Origin: Camarhynchus parvulus
Lineage: Eukaryota > Chordata > Aves > Passeriformes > Thraupidae
DNA length: 64,000 nucleotides
NCBI RefSeq assembly: GCF_901933205.1
Contig: NC_044572.1
Location: forward strand, 108,946,965 to 109,010,964
Reading direction: 5' to 3'
Positions 15,501 to 29,200 of the stretch are shown here, piece after piece (the stretch's first letter is position 1; the number at the start of each line of letters is the position of its first letter). Made by a program: the position numbers and the translations under genes. Under the pieces are notes generated by a model, which did not search any database, was not told the DNA's origin, and worked only from the letters and a program-made list of their open reading frames with translations.

Positions 15501-18500
15501 CAAAAGGATGAAACTGTGAGAAACAGCCTCAGTCCATTTGTGGGCTTTTAGACCACAGTCTTTCAGAATAAAAAGTACCAGCTGACACTCAGAGAAGAAT
15601 CACATCATTCCTCAGCAGGCACATTTTTCACAGTATAAATGCAGGCTACTGAACAATTTTACTAGCATAATAATATAAAAATTCCTAACCGTTATGAACA
15701 AACGACTTGGCAAAAGCTCTAACACCACATCAGTATTGCTAAGTAGACAAGTAGAATGGTCACACCTCAGGATTTTGCAGATGCTGTGAAGAATTTTTCT
15801 TTCTCCACCTTCTCCAAAGGCATATGTTAAAGAAACTCTTTATGCTACAGTTGATTTTGTTTGGAATGGGATTTCTAATTGAAGCTCTGTAGCAGTCCCA
15901 TATCTTTAAAATTCCATTTTCCTCAAATACAAGGGTAGCATGTAAAGATGCTGTGGGTAAAAGAATTAAAATCCCAATTACTGTTGCCTGGGAAAATGAT
16001 GACTATAATATCCTTTTGCCCATCAATAGGATGTTCACTTCTCAAAAAGCATTTGTCCCTAGGGTTTCTGAAGCCAGGGCTAATCCATCAGCTACGGAGC
16101 ACAGCTGATTAAAAATGGTCTTCGTGCAAGCCAATGGAATGCACAATGATGTATGTGTGGAGGAGACAGCAATTCCTGCTACAGCATGACTTTCTTCCCC
16201 ACCTCAGCCCCAACAGGGCTTCTCACGTGTGCCCAAATGCCAGCAACGTGTGTCTCCTCTTGAAACACTTTGGTTTTCAGCACTTCCTAGAAGTGTATGT
16301 TCTTCAACCACGAACATGAAATGGCAGAGTTAATTCCTTAGGTTAATTCCTTGGTTAATTTTCTTAGAGATAGCTGACAAAATGATGGACAGCAGAGGAT
16401 CATGTTCATGCTGAATCCTGAAATTTTGCTTTGTAGCTACTGTGCTTTTGAACACCTTCTGTTTTTTAGACTAGGAAACCCTAGGATAACTCTATAGCAA
16501 AGAGTGTATATTCATCACTGTTTGAAACCTGAGTCCCCATTTGGATATTCAGTTCCTTTCCAGGAATGGAATTCCTGGCGATTCAGTGAAACCTTTTACT
16601 GTTAGCATCTTGTCTCTTGGGAATAATATTGGATGGCTCTACTGAAAATGTTTGTGACACGTGGCAACATCTGGATGTGAGATAGATTCTTCTAAAAGCA
16701 GAAGAGCAGCAATGAAATAACAGCTCAACATAGCGTTTTGGGTGACACATCAGCAAGAGAAGTTTTTCACTTTGCTCAAATTTTTTTGGTGTATTTTTCT
16801 TTCATCTTCCTGCAACTATAAAATAAAAAATTGGTACCTGGGATTGAGCTTAACTTCTTTTGTTTCATTACCGCTTGAAGGGAGTCATAAGAATAAGAGA
16901 AGATACTGTGAAGCTTGAGGATGTTTCTCATCTGTTTGTTTTTTTTTTTCCCTGTACATTAGTTAATGAGGTCTAAGAAATAGGTGACTTAGTGATGACA
17001 GGCTGTACATTTTTAGTGGAAAATGTTGACTTGCTTTGGAATAAGGATTCACAGTTTTCTAAGTTTTGTGAAATGTTTGGGCTCAAAAACGTGCCATTAA
17101 TGTAATGGACTTCAGTGCAAGCTGCAAAGCTGATGTGGTATTTGATGTCTTTTTCCAAAAGATACTATTCAATACTGTTTATTAATTCACATGCTAGTAT
17201 TGCTTTTCAGAAAGAATATTACAGTCACTGTAGTACCCTTGATGTATACATCTGTTTTTGCTTGCTTTGGCAAACTCATACAATTAACTAACTCCCAAAC
17301 TGGTTTTCATTTTCAAGAGCTGATGGCAACAGCCGAGTTGTGAATTGTTCAGTTTTGGCAAGTTGGGCTCTAGAGATCAAAGAGTGATGGAGGTGAATTA
17401 CTTGATACATCTGTGCTGGCAAAGTGCAACTATTTATGTCAATACAAGTATAGATCTGTGTCACCCAAAGAAAATATTGAATTTTATGGATATTTTAGGG
17501 AGAGGTATTGTGTGTATGTTTTCCTGAGGGAGTTCTCTCTGAAATTTCATATCTCCAGAGTGTGTGCATACATTTTATGCTTGAGGTAGACTCATGTCTT
17601 TAGCATATGGTAACAATATTAATTTATATTTTGTAATGTGGCCATTAGTAAACAGTCCTTCTTATCTGCTGTGGTTACTTTAAAAAAAAGGGAAGTGGAC
17701 TGCTGTTGATTTTGCTGGTTTGATTTTAAATCAAGATGATCTGACTGAAATAAAAATTAATTGTGCTGTTGATTTTGGGAAAATAAGCCCTTTACTGGGC
17801 AGGAATTTCTCTGTCCATCTAGTTACATAAATCTGTTTACAGTTATTCCTAATAACTTTCAGTGGCAAGGAGACACAATAATATTTTGTTGTGTTGCTCA
17901 AAAAATTGTTTCTTTGCAGAAACATGTGTTCCAATATGTTTTACATGGGTGTCATTTGTTGGGTGGGGAAGGTAAAAGGTAATAAAAAATAATGGAGATA
18001 TCCTGTAAAATTTGAAATTCAAAGACAGCATTGCTTATTTTTATAAATTATAGCCTTTTATAATAATTAACAAAACTAGTCTTGGGAAAATGGAAGAGAG
18101 GAAGTTATTTTAAATGGAGTTTGCCAAAAACATTTTTAACATACTCTTTTTGCTACATAATTCTAATTCTATCGTTCATGTTAACAGTCTCTGAACACTC
18201 ACTAAGGAGGTCTTATCTTCAGAAACCCAGCTGCTCTTCCAGCTCATAACCTAACAGTTTACAGCTTAATAGTTGCCTTTTCTTTATTCCTTCACTCGGT
18301 CCTGGCCCTTGAGGAAGCCGATTTAAAGAATGGAGCCTAATTATTCTCCACTAAATGGAAATGCCTCCTGTAGGCTTAAACCCACTCTTGTTTCCTTTTT
18401 CTACTGTAGCAATAATGGTGAATCGTCTTTATTTGCTACCCAAATATTTTCCCTCTATCTGTCACATTCTCTCAGGGTTTTTTTTCCCCCCTCCCCAGCA

Positions 18501-21500
18501 CCCAGTTTATTTTTAGTATTCTTTTCTGATACAGATTTTCAAGTGAACGTGGATCTGATAATATTCATGGATCTTCAGTGCTTATGGAAAAAGTGGTTGC
18601 AGCTTTCCAAAGTGGTATATATGTACAAAGAACACTTTAAATTTATTTCTCTTTTACTGTGATCTTTGGTTTCCACAGGAGAAATGTCTGTTTTGTTCTT
18701 AACACATTGTTTTTTTCACTAGGATCATCAATGGTGACTTCACTTATATGTCTTTCTGTCATATTTTTCCCTTTCTTTATGTCTGACCCATTCAGAGAAA
18801 AACAGTTGGACTTTATCCATAGAAATTAAGAAATAATGACAATTTTATGTGGTCACATGCATTTTAATGCAGTCACACTTTGGCACAGATTGATTTAAAT
18901 TGCTAAGTAGCAGAACATGTTTTAAAGATTAAATTTATTCATTGTCTCATATTTGTATTTAATTTTGTACAGAAAAACAATTCTTATTGTTTTTAAACAA
19001 TATCTTGATTATCCTCTAGATAAAACTTGTATGTCAATTTTAGTATTATTTTTTTGCTAATAAAATCAGTAGACTGTATAAGTTATTAAGAAATTGTATA
19101 ATTTAACACAATGTATTTAGATTTTTAATGCTTGTGTCTTCTGCTTTTGGAAAATAGGCAATGGCATCTCTTACTTACTAGAGGGTTAGGTTCATAGCCA
19201 TGTTTTCTATCAAGCTGGTTTTAAATGGAAATGAAAATTTAATTAAAACATAAAGAGTGACATTTAGAATAGTTTCCTACTGTCTTACTATTTTAAGCTA
19301 CAAGGCATATGAAGAAAAATAGAATGTACAGAATAAGTTTTATGAATGAAGTATAATTTGTAAATCAATTAGGTTGAGTTTCTCTAATCACAGTGTCATT
19401 TAAAATATTTTAAGCAGCATATTTCAACCTCATGTATCTATTTCTTTAATTATGAACTACAGGAAAAAGTCAGGATTTTTTTCAAAACTCTTGAACAAAC
19501 TAGTTTTTGGGTTGCACTAAAGAACCAGCCTGAAGTGAGGTATTCTTTCTGTATCTGTAGGAGAGATTGCAGTGATGGAAAGCTATTTATTGTTTCAATG
19601 GGTTTCAGTTCCAGTTGTTTCACCCACTAGAACAGTCCCTGTTGCTTGGTTTAGCTTTGTTGTAAAAGATTCAAAGGAACAGAGGCAAAATAAACCAATA
19701 CACCAAAATTATTTTATGCAAAACTGAAGTAATTATAGGAATTAAAAGTATGGCCTCTTATAAATTCTGTCCCAACTCCAGGTTTATTGTTAAAAGAGAA
19801 ATGAATGAAAGTAAAAAATTAATACAGAGCTATGCTTATTTTTATTACTGCTATATCATGACTTTGATGTTTTTGGTTGTGGTGTTGAGCATCATCAGAT
19901 AGTTGTCAAACCTCTGCAGGATGAGCTTTATCACCAAAATAAATAGGGGACACTCCTGGATTATATCCTAGATCACCTTAATAAAAATCTGAATTTCTTA
20001 TTTCAACAGGAAGGTAATAGGAGTTGCAGTGAATCTGGGGAACAGGAATAGGTTTATCATGACAGGTCACGTTGTATCTCTCCTCTTTCAGGAGGGGCAC
20101 TTAAGTTTACCAGTTTCCATTCTTTAGGGATTTTTGAATGTGTTCTCTTCTCCTCTTGTTAACTTTGGGGTTTGTGTGCACATGCTATTTCTGGGGTTTT
20201 TTCTTCAATTCTTTGACTCTCAATTACTCTTTGACAGTAAAAAAAAAGTTTCTTTGAAGGAGAAGACAAAATCTGGGGAATTTGAAATGTCACATTTTTA
20301 TTTTTATGTAGGTGTTCTTTGTTTCAGGAGCTTAGCTGTTGCAGTGATTTGGATTATATAAACCAGCTATTGTTTGTTTTCTGCTGACACTTTGCAGCTC
20401 TTTTACTTTGTCTTATTTGATAGTAAGCTTTGCTCATCATGTGGAAAAGATTGATCCAAACCGGGTGATTCTGTAAACTCAGAACCTGTTTTGTGTTGCA
20501 CCTTCTTTGTGTATTTTGACAAATCCTGCAAGTGTAAGGGGGAAAAAAAAGACAAAAATCAGTTACAAATCTTGTGATAAAATAGCTTTTCTCTTACCTG
20601 GTAATGAAAAATTTTAATCTGATGTCTTGGCATGTCCATCTTGGCATAACAACAGTGTCATAGAGTGTATTCTCTCTTCCTGAGGCAAGTATTAATTACT
20701 TTTTCTTTCAGTGCAAAAAAAAAGGTTTAATATCACATGCATTTTATGATGTCCATTACTTATTGATAGCTAAATTGTCTGTGTCTTTTTGGCTTACAAA
20801 CACAAATCAAAGAACATTACAATGTTTCTTCTCAGAAACATTGCTAAAGGCACGGGACTTAGCTACTTCAGGTGTCTGCTCATCCCGCTGAAGGATGGGC
20901 CGAGAAAATAGATTAACGCTGGGCTACAGTATTTCTGGCACATTTCTGTGCAGCTTCTTTGAGTGTATTCAGACTATTCTGGTGATGTGCAAAGTATGGC
21001 AAATCTTGGAAAAACATTTACTGCTCCAAAACATTATAAAGAAGGTATGTCAACACACAAACCAGCTTTGAACACTGCTGGAAGGTAGACCTGGACTGAG
21101 TCAGCAGAGGAGAATGGAAGAAAATCTGCTTCATTTCTGGATGCATGCTAATGCCTGTTTAGCTGGGCACTCTTAGGTTACTAGTGAGAGTAATAGTAAT
21201 GCAAGGCATTAAGAGTGGAAAGGTTTCTACAGCCCTTTCAGTTGAGTTTGCTGACCACCAAGACTAATAGGATCCTCCAGCTATTCTCACAGTTTTCATA
21301 TCTGTTTAATAAATCTGTTTAAAAAAATCACATTTTCATTTATTTTTAACCAGGAGACTTTTTCTGTGTCGCACACAACATTTATTCAAGAGGCTGTTTA
21401 ATGCAAGTACTGTAGTATTTGTTCATTAAAACATGTATTATTTAGAAGGCTGACAAGCACAGCAGCATGTATTACCTGACAAGTATAGCAGCATGTATTA

Positions 21501-22068
21501 CCTGAGAGACCAGAATTCATCTTGCAGGATATTCCAGTCTACCCATTAACCAGCAAAGTGTGTTCTTAGCTTAACTAAGAGGTACTTGTAAAATAGGTGA
21601 GTCTGGCTTCTATGAAGACATTACAATCTGGTATGACGTTGCATATGTATGGATCTTTCTAGATCCAGGGGTCATCAGTGTCTCTTGTATTAATGTTCAT
21701 TTGGATATCTTATAATCCATTAAAATGTGTTGATGAGGATGGTAGTTTTTATCTAGTTTCTGTGTGAAATCTGTTAAACTATTTCAGTTACCTTTCAGGA
21801 CCTGAAAGGCAAAAATTGCAAGGCCTCCTGAACTGCATAGAAAGGGTATGATGTGGTACAAATATTAGTGAAGCAGTGCATTTTCTTAGAATATGGCTGG
21901 ATTTTCAGCTAATGTGGACCTCAATTTTAGCTGAATTTTCTACAGCAAGCTTTTTGTTTTTGAGGCATTTGCTTGTCTTGGTTTATTTTTCTGTCCTTAC
22001 GACTCTCCGAGGAATAGGGAAGGTAACCCCCATAACAGTATTCTGATTTTTTATTTCTTTTTATAAAG
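12566..22068 (+). other. ASXL3: ASXL3 intron B-C (9.5 kb)
   Basis: The intron begins GTAGGT and ends TTATAAAG. It is very AT-rich. It contains a 26-bp tandem duplication at 21450-21501. I found no CR1 end, no RNA gene and no supportable ORF. Frames such as 16134-16319 and 18330-18662 lack any recognisable protein similarity. Confidence 0.85.
21450..21501. repeat. 26-bp tandem duplication
   Basis: The two copies (21450-21475 and 21476-21501) begin 'ctgacaag' and end 'agcagcatgtattac'. They differ only at two C/T positions in the middle, followed by the start of a third copy ('ctga'). This is a recent local duplication. Confidence 0.9.
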
Positions 22069-22190
22069 TTTGCCCAAAGCAGACATCTGAGGAAATGTCT
22101 TCCAATCGTGATTCAAGCCTTACTAATGCACCGGTGCAAAGCAAGCTAGTATCTTCCTTCCAGCAGCACACAAAGAAAGCACTTAAACAG
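22069..22190 (+). CDS. ASXL3: ASXL3 exon C: Ser/Lys-rich linker
   Basis: This 122-bp exon follows an AAAG acceptor. Its first two bases join the G left by exon B to make Val, and 40 codons follow, ending exactly before GTAAGC. The peptide begins [17 protein letters not shown] and continues to [12 protein letters not shown]. The '[18 protein letters not shown]' block is strongly conserved in ASXL3. It leads into a basic stretch that continues in exon D and could form part of a nuclear-localisation region (inference). The Ser/Thr-rich first half appears more variable. The exon ends in phase 0. Confidence 0.95.
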
Positions 22191-25100
22191 GTAAGCTTGT
22201 ATTGACTGATCATCAGTTGGCTTCCCTTTAGCATCTCTGTCCTTCCTCTGTGAGTGGGATGTCAGCAGAATTTAAAGAGTCTTCTAAAGATTTTTAGTGT
22301 TATGTTTAGTGGTGTTTTGTTGGGGGTTTTGCTATGTTTTTAGTGAGGGTACAGTCGTAGTTGTTGTGAGTTTAAAGGGGTTTTAAGTGCAGTAAGCACT
22401 TAAAGCCAATTTCAAGTAAGCAGAATTCTTTATATTATCACACCCCTGCTTTTCATATGTAAGCATTTGTGTTGAAAATTTTATGTGAGGTTAAAAATAA
22501 ATTTAAAAAAAAGCATTTTGAAAGAAATGCTGCAGATAGGAAAGACTCTAGGTATACTTATTCAGTTTTTCTTTATGATCTGTTAATTTTTTTTTCATAC
22601 TGTATTTGCTACTACAGGGTATAAAAGTGGGGTTGGGTTATTTTTATAAAAAAAACTTATGATTTGGATTATTTAGGTTCCATGATAAGTATTAAAGCTT
22701 GCAAAAGCAGCTGATTATTCAAAGTCACCTTTTAGCTGAAAGCATGATAATGTGAAAATTATTTTCCAGCATTGACAAATTAATTCAGCTTACAGCCAGA
22801 AAAATTAAAAAGGAAAACTAAAAAGCTAGAATTCAAAAAACCCCTATCATGACCTCTTCTCTGTTTGGAGTTGTGACTTTTCTAAAGTGTTAGGATAATG
22901 AAGTGATGTTGTAATTTTTCTCACAACTGCTCTCCTAGTTGTGCTTAATGAAGATCATGTATTTCATGGGGTAGTTTATTGCTGAGTTCTTTGTTTAGGC
23001 TTAAGTTAAGCAAAGCCTGTGCACATCTCCTCTAAACACTTTAGTTTTTCATGCAGGCTGAGTTTAAATCCAATAAAATAATAGATGTTTATCATTCACA
23101 TAAGGCTATGTTGTATTTAGAGGCTTTAAGGACTGAAAAGGATTATTAGATTGAGGCCTTACACATGTTTGTTCAGGAAAATTGAACAGTGGGCACAAAA
23201 CAGCTCACTAACCATTAGGATAGTTGTGAAAAATTTACACTTCTTGGAAACTCTTCTATACAGATCTTTTGGGATCTGTGAACTTCCCTAGGGGTGGAGG
23301 GAGTAGGCAAAGGGGAAAGAAGGGAATAAAACAAGCAAAGCCAGAAATGTTTGAACTTATGTAATTGTTTAAACTCTGCCATTTGTCATTTAGCAGATAT
23401 GTAGCATTGAGAATAATTTTAAAAGGGCAAATTAATCAGAATAGCTTAATTAATATAAAAAGTCATAACATTGATGTGAATCTTTGAAAACATTCCCTAA
23501 GGCAATAGGGTTAAAGCAACATCAGAAAGTTAAGTAATCGATAAAAAGAAATTAGTTTTAATTAAGTTGATGGTAATTAGATCCTGTGCGTCAGAGTATG
23601 AGAGTAGCATTATAGCTATCAGCAAAATGTTTTCTCTATGCACAATGTGAGACGAATGGGCATTTGTATAGTAGAATAGTAGTCTTTTGCTTTGTTTTCT
23701 CTTAAAATTTCAGATGTTGGCTACTGCCATATATACACATTGCAGGTTTGTTTTGGTATTGTAGTATAGGTGAATAAACCTTAACAGTGATTTTATTTAT
23801 AAAATTGCTGTTAGAAACTTATTCTTTTGCTTTCCAATCTTTCAATTGCTTTTATGGATGCATAGTACTTAAAATTCATACAAAGAACCTGTCAGGCCTT
23901 TGAATACAGAAGAATCTTTTAGACACACTATGTAACACTCTTACAACCAGCACAAACTTAGTGATTCCATGCTAAAGCAACAGAGGATAAGCCATCATCA
24001 TACTCTCAGGAAATGCTTATAATATATAAATGTATATATACTATATATAATATGCTGTAATGGGGTCTTCCTTACCTGTTGCTTTTTGTCTACTGCAAAA
24101 CAGTCTTCAAAGAATGAAAGCCTACAAGTCAGTTTTCAGTTTCCTACTCAATTTATTTAAAACCAGTGTGTTCTTCACATTACTTTGATCTTGTATGTAT
24201 TTGTTTTGTAACCTCTAAAAATAAAGTGAGAGGGAAGTTGATAATGTGCAGTTTTGCTTGAAGATTTGAGCTGGAAATAGAAGATTTTCACTACTGTTTA
24301 TCTACTTATTAACTGCTCATATGTAATTCTCTTTAAATTATTATGTGATGGATTTACATATGATTTGCTTTTTTAAATGAATTCTGGAGATATATTCCTG
24401 GGTTTAGATTGCAATCCCCTGTTTGGCTTGTAACAGCCCACATTTCAGGATGTTCTCATGAATCAAATTAGTTGCAATGCTGCCTTTCTTGAGCTCTGCA
24501 AGGAGCATGGAGGAAATGGAATTTTTTTGGGCCCTGGCTCTTGGTTTTGACTTCTCTCAGGTAGCAGTGGATTCGGGGCGTTTTGCAGGGATTAAGGAGG
24601 TTTGCAGTTGCAGTGGATTTTCATAAGCTCTGTGTCAAAGATCAGCCCTTATGTCCTCACCTTTCAAAGGCTGGGCTGCCATTTTGGTCTGGAAACTTTC
24701 TAGCTTCACCACCTTCCATGGTGTCCTTGTTGGGAAAGAGATTTTGAGTGTTTTACCACTGAGTGTGTTTCGTGCCTCCCTTTGGTTTCTGACAGAGTTT
24801 CAATTTTCTCTTGTAAAATGCTTACACTTTGGTCTGAGTGCAATGTCCCACAAACCAGTTCCTGTTCATGAGGGTATAGACAAGAGCCTATGGTGTAGAG
24901 CTGCCTTTTATGCTTGGCTTTCTGATGGCAGATTTTACAGATTTCTGTTTCCCTTGTGCTGTTGGAAGTGTTTGGGCATGTGTGCCCAGCTGTTGCTGAT
25001 CTTGTACCTTTGAAAAGAAGGCTTATGGCACGCTGATTTCCGATCAGTACTGATCAGTTCCATACTGATTTACCTCATTTTCACACTCGAGAGTTTTGGC

Positions 25101-26270
25101 ATGTAAGGACCTCTTCCTGGGAAAGTACTGAACTACTCCTGCATCTGCTAGACATGGTCACACTACTGTGTGCATTATTCTTGCTCTGGACAAGGCTAAC
25201 TCCAGTATGGACATCAAGTCATGGCATAGTATCTACATGCTTCTGTCTGGTCCAGTTTCTGTTCCATTGACTTGAGGTGATACTTTTTTGTGGAAGTCTT
25301 CGCTGTATACAGATTTATCTTTATCTATCAAGATGTTCTTGGAACATTTCTCAGAAGAAAGGATCATACCTGCAAACTGGCCTCACATAGGTAACACTGA
25401 GAATGTGTGACTACCCAGGACATTGAGGTGGTGTTAGTGTCTGTTGGACTCTGATAGCCAAGTGTAAGAGCACCTTGCCCGTCAGTGTACCAGGTGTTCC
25501 CTGGGGCAGTACCAAGAGAGGAGAAAGAACTTGAAGATGCGCTCTAATGGTGTCTGGGATGATAGTAGACCTCCCAGACATGGAAGAAAATCCTGCCTCC
25601 CTTTTGGCTCTTTGGAATCAGCACCAAGAAGGGTACCCATAAATTTTCTTTTGGGAGAAGAGAAGGATACTCCATTCAGACTCAGGATCTGAATACAGAA
25701 CCAGGACATGTCTGAGACTGTGCTGGGCATCCAGATCTCTTTGTAGAGACAGAAACTCCAGAGACAGCAGCCAAGTGGGTTTGGGAGGAGAGAAGCTCAG
25801 GAAATAAGGGAATCAACACAAGGTATGTCACTGCCATGGTTTGTTTTGTTTTCCTTAACTTTGGGCTTTGTCTGCATGCTTGGTGGCTGGGTTCATATAT
25901 GTGCCACTATATAGTTCATGAAGTGGGTAGATGCAGTGTTTTAATGAGAAGGAAAGCACCCATTTGTAGGATTTGTTCTTATGATAGAAATGGCAACTCC
26001 ACCCCTTTTTTTATTTCCTGTGGATGCTGTCACGCCCCAAGCACTAATAGAGCAATGGGGAAGTTAGGGTTTAGCTCATGTATTGCTTCTGAATTGTAGG
26101 ACATTAGATCTGTCCAGCTCCAAATAATATTTCAGGATGACATTTCTACCACAAATATAATTCTTATTTAGAAACCAACCTACAAGAGACTAAATTTAAT
26201 TTCAGGATGGTTAACACTGTAATTTCATATAACTATATAACTAGTTTATCAAGATCTCTTTGTTTGTTTC

Positions 26271-26288
26271 TTTTTTTTTTTTTTTTTT
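26271..26288. repeat. T18 homopolymer
   Basis: Eighteen T residues are followed by 'ggacacaggtgtcc', which contains the short inverted repeat ggacac/gtgtcc. It is a simple repeat; I see no retrocopy body attached. Confidence 0.85.
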
Positions 26289-29200
26289 GGACACAGGTGT
26301 CCAAGTGCCTAGGTTGGCACTGAAGGTAGAATCCTGATCTCCCATGATGCTGGTGTGAATTTGCTTTCCTGTCTTCAGCTCACACTGCTTACCTTTCTTT
26401 GAGAGAAGAGCAAACTCACCAGTCTTGCTCCCTCCACAGTCATTCTGTTAGGACTTCTTTCCTTGACTACAGCCAGATGCAGGTTATCTTGAAGCATTTT
26501 GCTGTCCATAGGAAGTAATCCAGTATGATCTGTCTGTGGTGTCTCTCCTTTGACTCATTTGAGCAACTGCTCCCTCACATGCTCTAATATAAGCCTGATA
26601 CATTTGCCTGCCCTGCTTTCCCTTCCTCACCCCAAAGAAGCAAACGTGACAGAAGAGATCATTATGATTTTGTCCTAATCACTTAGAATTTAAATGCAGG
26701 GTGTCTTCCTGAAAGGCTCTGAAAATCCATTGTGAACTGAGAGGTATTTTTTGTACTGAATTCCTCGTTATAGAGAGTCTGCTGCAGTAGCTCTGTGTTT
26801 CTCTTAACCACCTTCTTATGTTTCATTTCAGATGCAACAGATGTACCAATGCCACAGTTGGAGAATTCTGGCTGCCTAGCTGAAGCATTTGATCAGATGT
26901 CTGGCAACATAAGTGATGATTCTTGACAAATTTTCCTGACAACAAATGGAAAAGAAGGAAAACATGTTGCTTTTTGACTTCTAGAGAGACATGGGAAGGG
27001 ACACTGGAGTTTACAAAATGCATTCCGGAAAATGGAAGTTTGAAGATGATAAACTAAACTGATTTTCTGATTGCCAAGACAAGTCTAGGGAAGAGGACAG
27101 AGAAGCTATGGCAGGGAGACTGCATAATGGGGAAAAGAAGCTGGGAGAGCAAGAGTTCCAGCAGAAGCTGTTCAGGGAGTACATGCATTGCCCGAAGGCT
27201 GGCTGCACGGTATGTCCATCTAAAGGTCCCTATGCATGGGCAGCACGCACCAGCTGCTCAACACAGTGCTTTGGTAAGACCCAAGACAATGTTTATGAGA
27301 CTCTCTTCTGGGTCATCCCTGTAGTCCTCAGCCCTTATCTGTGACGGAAAGAAAGGGACAGGAATCCACACAATCTCTGCTTTTTACTGCTTTTGTAATA
27401 ACTGCCTCCCAGTTGCTGGAGCGTTCTGCTTGTTTCTCCTCTGGGCGTGTTTGCACAGCATGCTCCTGCACCTTTTCTGTTTTGATAAATGTATTTTAGA
27501 GAACTTCTTAGTCTGAGAAATAACTAAAGAATTTTAAAGCTTCTAGGTGTTGAAGCGTAGTTCCCCCTCTACTTCAGTGTCGGACAGTATCCCTCATTTA
27601 AAATATGTCCTGGCATGAGCATTACCTTTGTTTAAACCTGCCACTTCAACATAGTGAAGTCTTCTTCCCAAATATAGGTTGAAAGTATTCTCTTCTATTC
27701 TGTAGATCAGTGGCTTTTTCTAAGTCTCAGGTAGTCAGGCTGAAGATAGCAGCCTAGTTCTAAGCATTGCATTTATCTGTCATGTGTTTCTGTAAGTAGC
27801 CTGTCCCTTAAGTAGCCTGGGGAACTATTTCAGATTGATTGGTCACTGCTGTTGTATTAATGAAAATAAAATCACTAGAGACTGGAGTCCCAGTTAAGCT
27901 TTGCAGTGGAGTTACGTGATTTTTCCTTGTAGTGACAGTGAATATCTAAGTGAGTATCTTCTTTTTTGGGCCGTGTAAAAGGAACAGCTTTTGATTTGAA
28001 TAGTTTGTAACATGAAATTATTGTAACATGAAATCCAGGTGGCAATGAATCATGCCTTGATTTTGAAGTGCATCCTAGAAAGTGTTGGTCTTTTCAGGGA
28101 AAGGCAGGATTTGGAACAGCTCACAACTCTTCAGAGCTCTAGGAAGCCTCTTACAAAATGTTGACATGCAGTTATCTGCAAATGGTGTTCCAGGAGCTGT
28201 TGGGTAGGTCCCCAGAAGTCTGTGTGCTCAGGATGTGTGGGTAAGCAAGAGTACCCAGGCTGAAACAGGATGTCAGGCAGAAAGACATTACAGTGCTTAC
28301 ATTGGTGCAATGTAAATTCTCTGAGTGGTAAGATGAGAAGATTTTTGATCTGCAGAGTCTAGCCATTAAGCCCCTGATGTATGCTTTGGCCCCTGTGCAG
28401 AGTGTGTTTGAAAATTTGACCTCATGGAAAGTGTTGATTACTGTTTTAAGATTTTGTATTGACACTGCTATCTTTGTTTTAATTTGTTTTTAAACTGCTT
28501 TTACAAACTGTTTCCTTACCTACAAGTGCTTTGTTGTGCCAAAGAACTCTTTTCCCCATAAAACACTTTTCAGCTGATGGATGTTGTTAATTTAATACTA
28601 CACAAAACATTTTAAAAAACCCAATTCTTCTCTTTGTTAAAAAGCTTTCACTGTGTTGATGCATATACTATCATCATTCCCATTCACATGCAAGTCAAAA
28701 CAGACATTAAACAGATCACATGTGTTTTTTGTCCTTTTTTCTGTGGTTGGGAAAGCACCAAAAGCATTTACTTTGCAGTCTGTCGTGATCTGCAGCAACT
28801 GTAGCTGTGACTGCATTGTAATCCTGTAGAAAATAGTGCTAGCTTGCAGGTGTACAGACACACATGTGAACAGACAAATCTCCTTGTCTCTGCCCCACAA
28901 AGGTCCAAGCACTTCAGTTCAGTGTTGGTTAGTACACAGGTAAATGTTTGGTGTTAATGTGTACTGTAGTCCTACAGAAAGCCCTGCTGAAAGCCACTGA
29001 GCCCTACTGAAGCCTAAAGAACAAATACATTATTTTTCATTGTGAATACAGATGTAACTATCACAAGGTAGGAGGATGGCATAGGGCAAGAATAGATGCT
29101 TATTTGAGAAGGTGTTAGCAGTTGTTTCAAAATAAACTCTAGGTTTCCAAACTTCCATCCTGCTGATTCTGACACTACTCTTCATCTCCAGATGACCAAC

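Noticed and set aside
24651..25013. 120-codon plus-strand frame
   Set aside because: No recognisable domain, composition typical of T-rich intron translated as hydrophobic residues, no splice context.
27108..27344. Two overlapping plus-strand frames, followed by a GTAAGA donor-like site at 27273
   Set aside because: No acceptor with matching phase, no similarity to ASXL3 or any protein I recognise, and a competing overlapping frame of similar length.
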